Origin: Amyelois transitella
Lineage: Eukaryota; Arthropoda; Insecta; Lepidoptera; Pyralidae
Assembly (NCBI RefSeq): GCF_032362555.1
Contig: NC_083520.1
Location: 8,990,001-9,054,000, forward strand
DNA: 64,000 nucleotides
Direction of reading: 5' to 3'
In this document: piece by piece, positions 1 through 11,700 of the stretch
Layout of the letters: every line of letters begins with the position of its first letter
Numbering within the stretch: the stretch's first letter is position 1
Made by a program: the position numbers and the translations under genes
The notes under the pieces: model-generated
What the model saw: only the letters and a program-made list of their open reading frames with translations
Told to the model about the DNA's origin: nothing
Database searches by the model: none

Positions 1-3000
1 CCTGGATGTCATTTCAAAAGGGAACCGATTCTCTCTTTAAGACAATACATACCTACCTAACCTAACAAAACAATAGCGACTTTACAACTCACGAAATAGG
101 CCTGCTAGCTGCTAGGTTAAAAAGCTTAAGTTAAAAAATCAAGATAGTCTAAGAAGGATCGGTTCCTTTTTACCCTCCGCCTCTGTCATTACCTGTTGTG
201 TAAATTATTACCTAGAAGACCGAGATTCAGATCTATAGATACACGTGCTCGCTATTCTCGTCTGTACTGTCGTTTGGCAACGAGGTGTATTTATAGAAAA
301 AGAGAAATTCCTGACGTACACCACTAGCATTGAAACGTGACATGACATTTAAAGAAGGGAGGGAAAGCAGTTAACATTGTATTATAGACAGGTACCCTGA
401 ATCGATTTCATTACGGATCTATAATCTATACTAATATTATAAAGCTGAATGGGCCATTGAGGTCATTATTTTATGTCGGCTACGGCAGATGAATTTCATT
501 CATGCAAGACATTAATAAAATGGCAAACAGCTAAGAAATGATTCCACAAATACACTTTCGTGCCGAATGACTTGACACATCCTGTTAGAGCTGAACTTAA
601 CCCAGTTTCCAAACTGTGGTCCACCACTGCTTACCAGTCCAAATATTTAAGTACTTATTCCCATGGTTGTTCCTTACGAAACTTTCCTTTCAGAAATGGT
701 AACCACACACAAAAACTGTGTGTTACACTACTTCTATGACGTTTGGATTAATGGAAAAGCCGATTATCGAGGTCGAAAACGTGAATGCGGAATTGAACAA
801 GCTGTTTTATCAGTTAGCGAATGGTGGGCCTTACATTCACGTGTATTTGGGAGGTCAGACACTAGTTTGGTAGCACGTGTGTCACGTGACCACGGCAATC
901 TGGGTCAGTGCTGCGACGACTTGGCCGCGGCCAGTCGTTATAGACACCTATACGTTGTGTATTATTAAACAACCATTATGGTTAATGATTTGAGTTGCAA
1001 ACGGCATCAAAGTCGATGTTGTTTTTTGTCGAGTGCTGAGAATCTTGCACCTTCATATTGGTTCCTTGTCATGAAATGAAATAGCCGTAAAACGATTGGA
1101 AATTATATTTATTTTATGTATGTTTTTCTGCTAATATAGAAAATTAACACTTTAATCTCAAACTATGTATGAAGAAGTCTTAAAAATGGGTACAACGTAA
1201 GGTTGTTAGAGTGTAAAAAAAAAACGCTGAATCGAAAACGAGGTGACTAGTAATATGGCAAATGAAAGAAACATACCGTGCCACCGTGACACAACATTAA
1301 AAAAAAAGAAGTGTCAATAATAAAAAAAATATATACCTATAAATTAACTATATCAATAAACCATTCAACCGGAGATGATTAAACAAGGAAAATAATCAAC
1401 ATTATCTTGCCAGTTCGTGTTTGGAAAAACACCGTCAAAAGATAGTATTTAATGATAATTGACGTGCTTTCCTATTAGTTCGTAAATGCAAATACCTTCA
1501 GACAACAGTGACCTTTACACCCTTAGGACTACCCACGCTGTTGATTCCATCAATATATATGGCTCGCCCACTATTGAACATGATGTCATTAAGGAGAAAA
1601 GGGCTCGTCGCTTAAAAAGTATTACAAAAATGAGAAAGATGCACTTTTAGAAATTAACCCGTTATCAAAATACGTGGCTCTGCTTATTTTTCAGTTATAC
1701 GACCCGAATCAACGAAAGGATACACTGCTTTTTCGTTTTTAATAACGTAACGTAACGTCATTTTTTCTAGTGATTTTTTTTTATTTTTGGATTGTGTTAC
1801 CACTTCTCCACTCACCCCTATTCCAGTGACATATTACCTGACAGCACCATTCGGTCACGCTTCAGGATCATGCACATGACTTGGGGGTTCTAAATGAGGA
1901 CAGCACAACTGATTTAAATCATCAGTATCTATCAACTATGGTTTCCAATAATGCTGTTCGTATTCTTTGCGACGATGTCTCGACGACCACAATGGGCCGT
2001 CATATAATATTATATTTAAATAGTTAGGAAAATCAATAAACATGTTGCATAACTTATGTAAATATTTTAATCTTTTTTTGTTACACTTTGTTTACAAAAT
2101 TAAATTGGGTCTCGTGAGGAGTCACCGAAATAACAAAAATTATATGCAAAAAATTATATAACCGATGTAAAATTTTATAAAATTATATTACCGATGATCC
2201 GAACATACCTACCTATGTTACTAGGCAAAAAAGCGAAGGGATTATTTTGCCTTGAGGTGCCTGAAGTTAGTGTAACCTTAATTACTCAAAACAGATACCT
2301 AGAATATAAAACTTAACCCTAACGATGACGCAGTTAGTTCTATAACGAAACGATAATGTTATTATAAATATTTAACGTGTTATTTCCGGAAGAGGGAACT
2401 AAGACCACATCATCTTTTCTTGTATTATGTCTTAAAGTGAGGTAAGGTATAGGTAAAATAAAAACACGAACAATTTGGCATCAAACATTTGCAATGAAAT
2501 ATATAAAAACGATCACGTGTCTAGGTTTATTATCAAAATGCAAAATGTTTAAAATTGTTACGTTGCTAATTAAGTTCCGATATTTTACTAAGTAAATTAA
2601 AGCCGTTATAATTCCACACAATTTCTTAAGAAAATTGTAGTTCACGAACAGTGAAAGTTGTTTTCTGCATTGCGTTACTTAGTATAGGTATGCCATTAGA
2701 CAGACGTATACTAAAATAAAAATACCTATGCCCTTTCTGATCAATTGAAATGATAAAATTAAACATTCATTTATTTTCAAATCGCGTGAGAGACATTTCG
2801 TACATCGTTTTAGTCATAAACCGACCCTCAATTTATTTTATTTAATTATCTGCCATAATTATTTATAATCTCAACAATAGTTATTGCGTTTAGCGCTTAA
2901 AACTGTAACACTTAGCACATTAAACTGTGCAATTAGAGAAAAAACATAACGATCGCGCCTTTGTTTATGTTTGAAACAATACAACGGCTAGCTACCTATA

Positions 3001-3110
3001 TCGCGCACGAAACTCATTCACTATGCATGAACATTCGTCTAGGATATCTTTAAGGATTATTATTATCAAGATAGAAATATGAGACGATTGTTTTCAATAT
3101 TAATGAAAAA
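1..3110. other. AT-rich noncoding stretch
   Basis: No convincing exon or complete repeat is visible here. A 101-codon open frame at 663-968 has no recognisable motif and looks accidental. Bases 425-450 match the 5' end of the Lep1-type Helitron found elsewhere in the window and then diverge. Confidence 0.5.
425..470 (+). repeat. Helitron 5'-end fragment (Lep1 type)
   Basis: The sequence opens TCTATACTAATATTATAAAG after an A, like the 5' ends of the fuller copies at 36614 and 39913, and loses similarity after about 30 bases. Confidence 0.5.
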
Positions 3111-3120
3111 AAAAACTTAC

Positions 3121-3240
3121 CCATACAACGGCTAGAAGCCAAATAAAAAAAGAAAAGCACGTTGCTCGCGGGCGCGCCCTATGCAAGCGGGTCCTGCCAC
3201 GACAACAGACAAACTGATCGTTGTGCGGTGCGGTGTGCTC
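3121..3240 (-). other. Putative first exon and promoter of a gene running off the left edge
   Basis: On the minus strand a CpG- and GC-rich block (about 3150-3235) precedes an ATG at 3124. The next base completes ATGG and is followed directly by a strong donor, GTAAGTTT, at 3120. The layout (GC-rich leader, ATG plus one base, then intron) is the same as in the supported first exon at 13541-13544. No downstream exon can be recognised inside the window, so the product is unknown. It could also be a chance donor after a GC-rich block. Confidence 0.3.
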
Positions 3241-4575
3241 GTTAATATATTTACATTCAAGTAGTGATGGGCGGTTACGATGAAATAACGCTAACCGTTA
3301 TTATAGCGACGCGGAACAACACTAGTTATTTCGTTAAATTAGTGAAATTAAACGCACATTAATTTATTTTTAAGTTTGTTATTGCAAATATATCAATACC
3401 GTATAAAACAAGGACAATATAAAATATAATAGCGAGACTTATCGCAGGAAACCTTGTTTATATTAGACTATGTTTCTTTCTCATAGTTGGATTTTCAATA
3501 ATAGCAGCCTTATCATTTTTTAAAAACATACATATTGTAAGTAAGTACTTATTTTAATACATACATATTTAAAGAAGAAATAGACTGAATGGTCATCTTT
3601 AGCTGTATTGACACTTTTTTGGCATCGCAAAAAATTATTTGTTTAGGTGACATAATAATTATGTCCCTGACATTACCGCTGACAAAAGCAAATTCGATCA
3701 TACACTTTGGTGTAAACTTAAATTGCGGCTATATATATTTTTTGTGCAATAACTAGTTATAACTTATATCCGTTATTTACAACCAGTTACCGCGCATGTC
3801 TATAGCGCAACGCAGCACGTGTTAAAACGTGGCGTCATGACGACTGCGCATGACAAAGGCGGGACCACGCTGTTCCACCACCACTCTAATTAGACTTGTA
3901 AATTATATTCTGGCTCATTCAGATCGTCATCCTAATTGCTATGGTTGTGTACAACAGTAAAATACATCACTAGATCATTTACATCTCGTACGACATAATC
4001 AGCTGTGTCAATGTCCACAACTTTGTCTCGAGCGAGTTGACACGTCACTAGTTTTATCTGTTGCCGTTCTCAGAATACAGGTTCAAATTGGGAGTATTTA
4101 TTCGGAATTTATTTCAAAAGCAAAATAGGTAAGTAAGATGAGGTTTTGGCAAAAAGGGACTACCTATATTTATAGTATCCTTGTTTTGTACTTGTTTTTA
4201 CAAGGATACAGGTTCGACGAGTTTGTGGATTCTTACTTTATATTTAAATAAGGATTTGAAATGGGAACAAAGTATATAATGTATGCAAACTGCTTCTATT
4301 TTCGCGCAGAATATAAAAGTCAATTGCGATGTGAGACGGGTGTAGCTTCGTGTAAAAACCTGATTTATCCGGATAATATATTTACTTATTCATCCATATT
4401 TACTTCCCATGGGGGATCACCAGGAGCTAGGAGGATGTTTAATATGAGTTTAATACGGAGCTCCTCGAAGCCCATAATGCATTTAAAAATACGCTGTTAT
4501 AAGAAAATGATCCGGCTCGAAGGACCATATCCATATCCTTAGGACCAAGGACCAAAAATCCGAAAAGTTCACAGA
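3241..4575. other. Noncoding stretch with a possible decayed DNA transposon
   Basis: Imperfect inverted similarity exists between about 3262-3300 (AGTGATGGGCGGTTAC) and about 3770-3803 (a GCGGTAAC/AAATAACG region on the opposite strand). This suggests an old hAT-like non-autonomous element, but a clean 8-bp target duplication was not found. Otherwise there is nothing recognisable. Confidence 0.25.
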
Positions 4576-4588
4576 TAAAACAAAATTT

Positions 4589-4854
4589 ACATACATACAT
4601 ACATATAGTCACGTCTATATCCCTTGCGGGGTAGACAGAACCAACAGTCTTGAAAAGACTGAATGGCCGCTGAACGTGGCTTATTTGGCTTAATAATAGA
4701 ATTGACATTCAAATAGTGACAGTTTGCTAGCCCATCGCCTAGAAAAGAATCCCAAATTTGTAAGCCTATCTCTTAGTCGCCTTTTACGACATCCATGGGA
4801 AAGAGATTGAGTGGTACTTTTCTTTCTTGTATTGGTGCCGGGAACCACACGGCA
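4589..4854 (-). repeat. S element (SINE-like), full length with target duplication
   Basis: A complete antisense copy. The (CATA)n tail is on the left and the GTGCCGGGAACCACACGGCA head on the right. It is flanked by a perfect 13-bp direct repeat, TAAAACAAAATTT, at 4576-4588 and 4856-4868, which is the mark of target-primed reverse transcription. S has no clear tRNA-type A or B box. Confidence 0.85.
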
Positions 4855-4982
4855 CTAAAACAAAATTTGGTGAGTGTTACCAATAGTTTGTACTGTGATA
4901 GTGTTACCAATGCAAAGGAAATGCACTATTTTCAGATTTTTACTTCAAATTCAGCTCTACCAGTCTGAAGTTACTTGTGAAG

Positions 4983-5004
4983 TATAGTTTATCGATAAAC
5001 TATA
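4983..5004. repeat. 22-nt perfect palindrome
   Basis: The stretch TATAGTTTATC/GATAAACTATA is its own reverse complement, centred on ATCGAT, and stands in otherwise unstructured sequence. Confidence 0.7.
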
Positions 5005-5202
5005 TCGCATTAGTTTCACGTTTTCGGCCAACGTGACTTTTAGGACGTAAATTCGAATGTAACACAGAGCAAGTTACACGTATCAGTATTTTGCTTTAAA
5101 ACAAATGTTTAGTCATTAGTTAGGTAATAATATACCTAAATTAGAATAGTTAATGTACATTAGAAGTTTAAATATAATTAGTAAATTTTAATATAGTATA
5201 TA

Positions 5203-5399
5203 CTAGAGGCCGCCCGCGACTTCGTCCGCATGGAAACCCTATCAATCCCGCGGGAACTCTGGGATAAAAAGTAGCCTGTGTGTTATTCTGGGTCTTCAGC
5301 TACCTACATACCAAATTTCATGGTAATCGGTTCAGTAGTTTTTGCGTGAAAGAGTAACAAACATCCATACAAACTTTCGCCTTTATAATAGTAGTAGGA
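5203..5399 (-). repeat. Non-autonomous Helitron, TCCTACTA-type 5' end
   Basis: Read on the minus strand it begins A|TCCTACTA and ends with the GACGAAGTCGCGGGC block followed by CTAG|T. These are typical Helitron ends (5' TC, 3' CTRR, insertion between A and T). A near-identical copy is at 19585-19789. Confidence 0.65.
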
Positions 5400-6139
5400 T
5401 TAAGATATGTAAATTTTTTGATAAAGAATATTTAAGTAACTATTGCGCTCCAAAGAACTTTTCCTACGAATAAACTATTAATAAAACTTCTAATAGAATA
5501 ATAATTGACCATATGTATATATGTATGTATGTAACATAACCTATATTCCCCCTTAGTCGTCTGATGAAGGTTGATGATAATTATTATTATTGTGATTTTA
5601 CTAAACCGTGATTTCAACAAACATTAAAAAGGAAGAGGTTCTTAATTAGTCGCGTTATTTTATGACTTTCTTATCATGGCACGTGCTAAAGAGATATGAA
5701 CCGTAGTCATTGCAAGCCACACAAAGGGTAACGCAAGCCACATAAGTATGATTCATTTGATCTATTACTTTGTATTATTTCCTAGTCTTTATATAATGAG
5801 AAAATAAAACATTAACTTTTTCAAAGACACGTTTTAAACCCTCTCGTCTCTGAGTAGCTCACCTGGAAGAGATCGCATAAGGTCGCCTATTTCTGCAATG
5901 TTTTTTTTTTACATAGATGTAAATTTGCTGTAATCTTATGTGGTACAATAAAGAGTTATGTATTCTATAATCAGTTAGGTACCTACCTATTGATACCACA
6001 ATCTAAGGATTAAATGTCTATGCAGCTATCTCCTTGACCAGGTAAAAGAGGCAGGCGGAAGAAAACCTGACGGGCAGAGAATCCCTTGTGGCATTTAGTC
6101 CACCTGTTGTACGTTTTACGTGCATAAAGTTTTGTTAAA

Positions 6140-6403
6140 CATACATACATACATACATATGATCACGTCTTTATCCCCAGCGGGGTAGACAGAGCCACCA
6201 GTCTTGAAAAGACTCATAGGCCAAGCTCAGCTGTTTAGTTAGTGATAGAATTGAGATTCAAATACTGACAGGTTGCTAGCCCATCGCCTAAAAGAGGAAT
6301 CCCAAGTTTATAAGCCTATCCCTTAGTCGCCTTTACGACATCCGTGGGAAAGAGATGGAGTGGTCCTATTCTGTTTTGTAATGGTGCCGGGAACCACACG
6401 GCG
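6140..6403 (-). repeat. S element, full length
   Basis: Full antisense copy with a four-unit (CATA) tail at the left and a head at the right. TTGTTAAA occurs on both sides (6132-6139 and 6407-6414) as a probable target duplication. Confidence 0.8.
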
Positions 6404-7049
6404 GCTTGTTAAAGAAATAAATAAAAACTGGTGTAAATGATATGCGGGTAGGTGGTCTTATAACTGAAGATGATACAGACCAGAATAAGTGGAAGGAGTA
6501 ATGTCTAATAGCGGACCCCAAGGTAGCTTAGACTCACTATAGGCTCCTAAATATATAAAATTAAATGTGCTGGTTCAATTTAAAATATTATTGAGTGCCT
6601 ATTTTGTTATAGTGTGAGGTTCCTCATCTACTGGGAGCACCGCCACTGATCTTTAATAATAAATTGTTTTACATAATTAAATTTTACTTTTATTAAATGA
6701 ATTAATTTTCCAATAACTAAACTACGTGAGGACGAGTGCGCAGTAACTGACCACACGTCATTCATTCGCCGCTCTCACACAAAATCACTGGCACATAACA
6801 TTCACACTTAAGTACATTGTGTCCCTACACACTGATAAAAAAAATTCACAATCACGAAAGTAAAAATGTTGCGAAATTCGTTTTAAGGTTTATACGAGTA
6901 GGTACTATATACTAACCACAGTTATAATTTGAAAAACAAACACATATGGCGAACGCGTCATGCTCGGCCATTGTTTTGTTGTGATAACAAGTGATAATGA
7001 CGGTCTAGTTTAGCAGAGATGAAAAACAAAAGAACATAAGATTTTAGTA

Positions 7050-7262
7050 CATACATAGGTACATATAGACGTGAGTCTATATCTCTTGCGGGGTAGACGG
7101 AGCCAACAGTCTTGAAGAGACTGAAGGGCCACGTTCAGCTCCAAATTGAGATTCAAATAGTGACAGGTTGCTTGCCCATCGCCTAAACTTTTAAGACATT
7201 CATGGGAAAGAGATGAAGTGGACCTGTATTTTTTCTATTGGTGCCGGGAACCACACGGCACC
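7050..7262 (-). repeat. S element, internally deleted
   Basis: Antisense copy with tail and head present, but about 45 bases of the middle are missing around position 7185. Confidence 0.75.
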
Positions 7263-7490
7263 CATAGAATACCAATAAATGAATTAATGCCCAAGTTTAA
7301 TTATTAAAAAAGTTAATAAACCAAGTAACGCGTTTGTAGATCTGATAAATGTTACTCCTAAATTCCTCTACCATACAAGTTGTTCGTATACATACGATCA
7401 CTCCTTTTTCCTGAAGGGGAAAGCAGAGACTACATCTTGAATCGTGAAAATTTATCAAGTACAAACTTTCACCAATTAAATTATGAAACA

Positions 7491-7600
7491 CTAGCGGCCC
7501 GCTACGGCTACGCCTGTAGTACTTATAACACAACACCCGCAGATGTACCTTTTGAATGGTGACATAATTTTCATGATCCACAATATATTCGGAGATTAGC
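7491..7600 (-). repeat. Helitron-like 3'-end fragment
   Basis: CTAG followed by a GC-rich CGGCCCGC/GGCTACGCC block resembles the 3' end of a non-autonomous Helitron read on the minus strand. The rest is not recognisable. Confidence 0.3.
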
Positions 7601-8725
7601 CCTAACAAAAAGATTAGCCCTAACAAAATAATCAATGTTAAAAACTTTACATAAAAGAAAAAAAAACGCTACTGCCATCTATCGCCACGTCCAACTACTA
7701 ATTAGAACGTACGCTTCATTGCGTTCTTTACAACCGCTGGATCATACGCTAGATCGTTTGACGATCATCGAATTTCAAATGAAAAACATAGATGGCGCTA
7801 CATTGCTTCTGCTTGTTTGTGCGAAGAGTTTGTAAGGCACGGATTCTGATAAACTTCTTGAAATTTCCCATACACAATCAGGAGTACAGCTGCCAAGTAC
7901 TGCAGCCTGTAACTTCTGCAAAGGTTGCGCGGTTCTGACAAGAATCGGTTCATGTAAAACCTAACTTCAGTATCCGGAATAATGCCAGGAAGAAGAAGGT
8001 AACAGGTTTGCAGTTAAATAATATTTTAAGGTCATGTAAATAAAACAACGAATACATATATTTTTATGTTTATTTACCCGCTGAGCCGATACCTCGTTTC
8101 AGTTTCATTATGACTACAAACGACTACTCTACATAAAAAATGATAGAATTAAAACCCATGTAAGATACAATAATAAACATGCATGAGAAAGTAACGATAA
8201 TGAAATACTGAGTAAAGATGACAATCAAAATAATTGAGAATTTAATGAGAATGGAATACTGTTGACATACGTTATGATAATAAATCCCCAAGAAATAATC
8301 AAATTGACTAATGATCTATAAAATAAGTTAAAAATATTAATCTTCCTGACTTCATTCATAGTATTGTTGATGGCGCTTCTACAAGTACTGTCTTCAAAAA
8401 TGTGGATAAAGTCTTCCTCTTTAATTTCCGATAGGTTCACAATTGTTGGTTTATGCATCAACTACAGTAGCAAGTTACTAACGTGCTTTAAAAATCCATA
8501 GTTGTTGTTCGGCTGCCAGTCTGACATAAAACAAGTTGTTGGTCTTCTATTTTGATTTGACAACTTTGGCAGGAGTATCCATTTCAATTCTGTGTACTTG
8601 TTTCTGTGTAATTGTGTCTAAAATACCAAATCTGATTCTTAAAAATCGCACAATTACTTCAAAAAATTTACAACCAACTAATATTCTACCGCCAGGAACA
8701 TCATTTAATACTGGAATCAGGTGAT

Positions 8726-11700
8726 CTAGTTTCCAGCAGAAAGCTGCACAATTTTTGCATTGACGTCAAGGAGTTCAGCCATGTACTCTTCGTCGGCCAT
8801 GATGTGGGCTAGTCTCTTGAGGATGGACAGCAGTTCGCCATCCTTGAGATGTAACTGGTCATTGCACTGTTCCACTTCATCCACTACTGCATCAGGAATC
8901 TGTAATAAAAGGCCAAAATGTTAAAACCAAGTAACATAAAGAGGTTTTGGGTTTTGTAATAGAAAATTTTCTAAGTAAATGTAATTTTCGCTGAAGTACA
9001 AGCGAACAATTCTTCTGACAAATCCAACATGTTCTAATAATTGAGGAGAGGCTTAGGTAACTCGAGAGTTTGTATTCCTAGTTTTTAAAATCATTTACCT
9101 TTTGAAGAACTAAGAAAGTTTCAAACTTGAGTTTCTTCCTCTGTTTGCCGGAATTGCTGTCGAAGAAGATGGTGAACTCCTGAGTCTTAGGTTTAAGAGG
9201 GAAGTAGATTCCTGCAGTCAAGTTGCCCTTGGGATCTCTCGCAAGTAAACTCCTGGAATAGATAAAATACATTTTGTTAACCATAAACATTAACGTGCTC
9301 TCCATGTTTTACAATTTGACATTAATTCTAACTTAACTATAATTTGAACTTGGCTCCTTTTTTTGTGTTGCATTTCAAACACCTAGATTTAATCTAAGGT
9401 TTAACAGTTATTACACACCTATTTCTGTGTATTTGATAATAATCAATAATTCTGTGGCAATACCAAGTATTTTGCCACTAGGAACAAGAAAACTATTGAT
9501 ACGTACCTCAAATCCCACACAAGATTCCTCTTCTCCGTTACGCTGACAGCTGACAGATAAGCTTTGGCCACGTACACCAGAGATAGGCGCTCCTTCACCA
9601 CTTTCCCCCTGGTCTCCCTCTCATGCCACTCCACGTAATTACTGTTGTGAAGGTTGAACTGATAGTTGTACTCTTTTCGGCAATGGGGCTGATCGGACTG
9701 GGTAAACCAACCTGGAAAAAGAGATTGGAATAAGATACTAGCCAAGGAAAGTCATTCAACTACATATCACGAGGCAACAATTATCTTTGATTTATCAGTC
9801 GCTAATACTATAATCAGGCACTAGATAATAGCTTGCATGACTGAGATACATTAAGCATATAAGTACTAAATCATGTAAACAAAGACTTAAATGATAAGGC
9901 ATTGTTAAGAATTACAATGGGAAACATGAGAGTTTTATTATGATCTCTTAAGTACTAACCATAAAGATAACTTACCAGTATGTGGGTAGCAGCGATCCGC
10001 CATCACGGTGACAACGCGGGCGATGTGGTACCCCAAGTCCGACAGGAACACGCCAGGTCTGTCCCCAATCTTCACGTGGATCGCGACCATAACATGGTCC
10101 TTCTCTGTCTCAATTAAAAACCCTTGAGGCCCAGGACAGGACGTAGCGTAGTCGTTCAGATCTTGTATATTCTCATCGCAAGATACGAGCATCATCGATT
10201 TAGTTATACCCGGGAAATCGTTCTCCAACACTTTGAGCTTCTTCATGACTTCCATACCCAAGCCCACGCAGGTGTTCTTGTGCGGGCGTATTGGCGGGTT
10301 GTATTTCTGGTAAAACTCAAGTAGATTATCATCAGGCGCAGCCATGTACGTATCGAAGAGTGTCAGGAAGTTGTTGACAGAGTCGTAGTTTTCATTAACA
10401 ACGAGTCGGCTCAACAGCGCCTCGGCTTTAGCGACCAAGTCCTCGTACTGCTGCAGGGAGAGGTGCAGAGCCGGGCGAGGGGCCCCCCACCGCGGGGGCG
10501 GCAGGGGGTGGTCGGCCGGCCATTGTAGGCCGGGGGGTTTCTGTACCGAGCCGAGTCAGCTCAACCACTCGGCTCCCCAGCGGCCAACGACGCGGCGCAT
10601 GGCCCGCTCTTCGCTCGAAGTAGATGCCATGTCGGCCGGCGCGGGCGGCCCTTCGAGCTCAGTGGCCTCCAAGCCGTTCGGCGTCTCTGGAGACCACTGT
10701 TCCTTACTTAACGGTTTTATATTTAACGTTTCTGGAACAATAATATAAAATTATTAGTTTCCGGCGTGTTAACGGCTTTTGAAATTGAGGTATATTGGTT
10801 GAGATACCTAGATGACGTTAACAGTGAAGGGTGCAACCGGGTATACGTAAATATGAGGCAGAAACAATGTTCCCAGGGACTGTTGAATGTTTCTATTTAT
10901 GGAAGTGTCAAGAATCAAGACCAACCAGGTAATCCTGGCAGATGTCCAAATATTAAAAGCAAGTGCGTCAATAACATATCCAGCAAATATATTTTTAGCA
11001 CATTTTGGAAATGGGAATGACGTCTGGATAACTTTGGCAGTAATTCAAATATGTATTTGAATGTTTTATAAAGTAATTCGACAGTTTCTATATTCCTTTC
11101 TCCATAGCTACATTGATATGAATAGCGGCAAGAAATACAAACAAGGTTCTCTGCTTAACCCAATGGAAGACAGGTAGATAATGCTATTAGTATTAATCAG
11201 CTTATTGTACTTTACAAATTGTAAATGTTACCTAAACAGAATAAACAATTATATAAATAACATATTTTGTAGGAAGTCGAGCAAGGGTACGCTGAGAGAG
11301 CAAAGGCGAGAGCAACCCACTCCGAATATGATTCGGCACGTATACATGGAAGATTGGTAGAGCCATTAGTGCTGGTAGGATTGTTATATTGAAACGCAAA
11401 CCAAGCACACCTTATCAAACTAATCCACAGTAATAGGATCGTGAAAAGTTACCTAATGATAATAACTGTAGTCTTCATAAGACAAATTTGTAAGATCAAT
11501 TAAAAGGGAACATATCTTCTACAGTTAAATGTTCTTTTTAGACAAACGAAAGAGATATACGGACGATCGAATTAATGACACAATTTAGACCATTCATAGT
11601 TAACTAATTTGCTAAAGTGTGTCACGCGATGTTCGTGATGACGCATACATTGCGGCCCTGACTCTTGCAATCTAGAAATGCCTTTGAGTTTAAACCAATA

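Noticed and set aside
663-968. 101-codon open frame
   Set aside because: No motif, no splice context and codon use like surrounding noncoding DNA.
3262-3803. hAT-type DNA transposon
   Set aside because: The terminal similarity is imperfect and no 8-bp target duplication could be matched. Kept only as a weak note.
7660-7810. Small inverted-repeat element around GCCATCTAT/ATAGATGGC
   Set aside because: The inverted motif is only about 10 bp and is a common word in lepidopteran DNA. No defined ends.
10556-10558. Selenocysteine insertion
   Set aside because: No Sec-type family motif, no SECIS-like structure that I could recognise in the 3' flank, and many Lepidoptera lack the Sec machinery.
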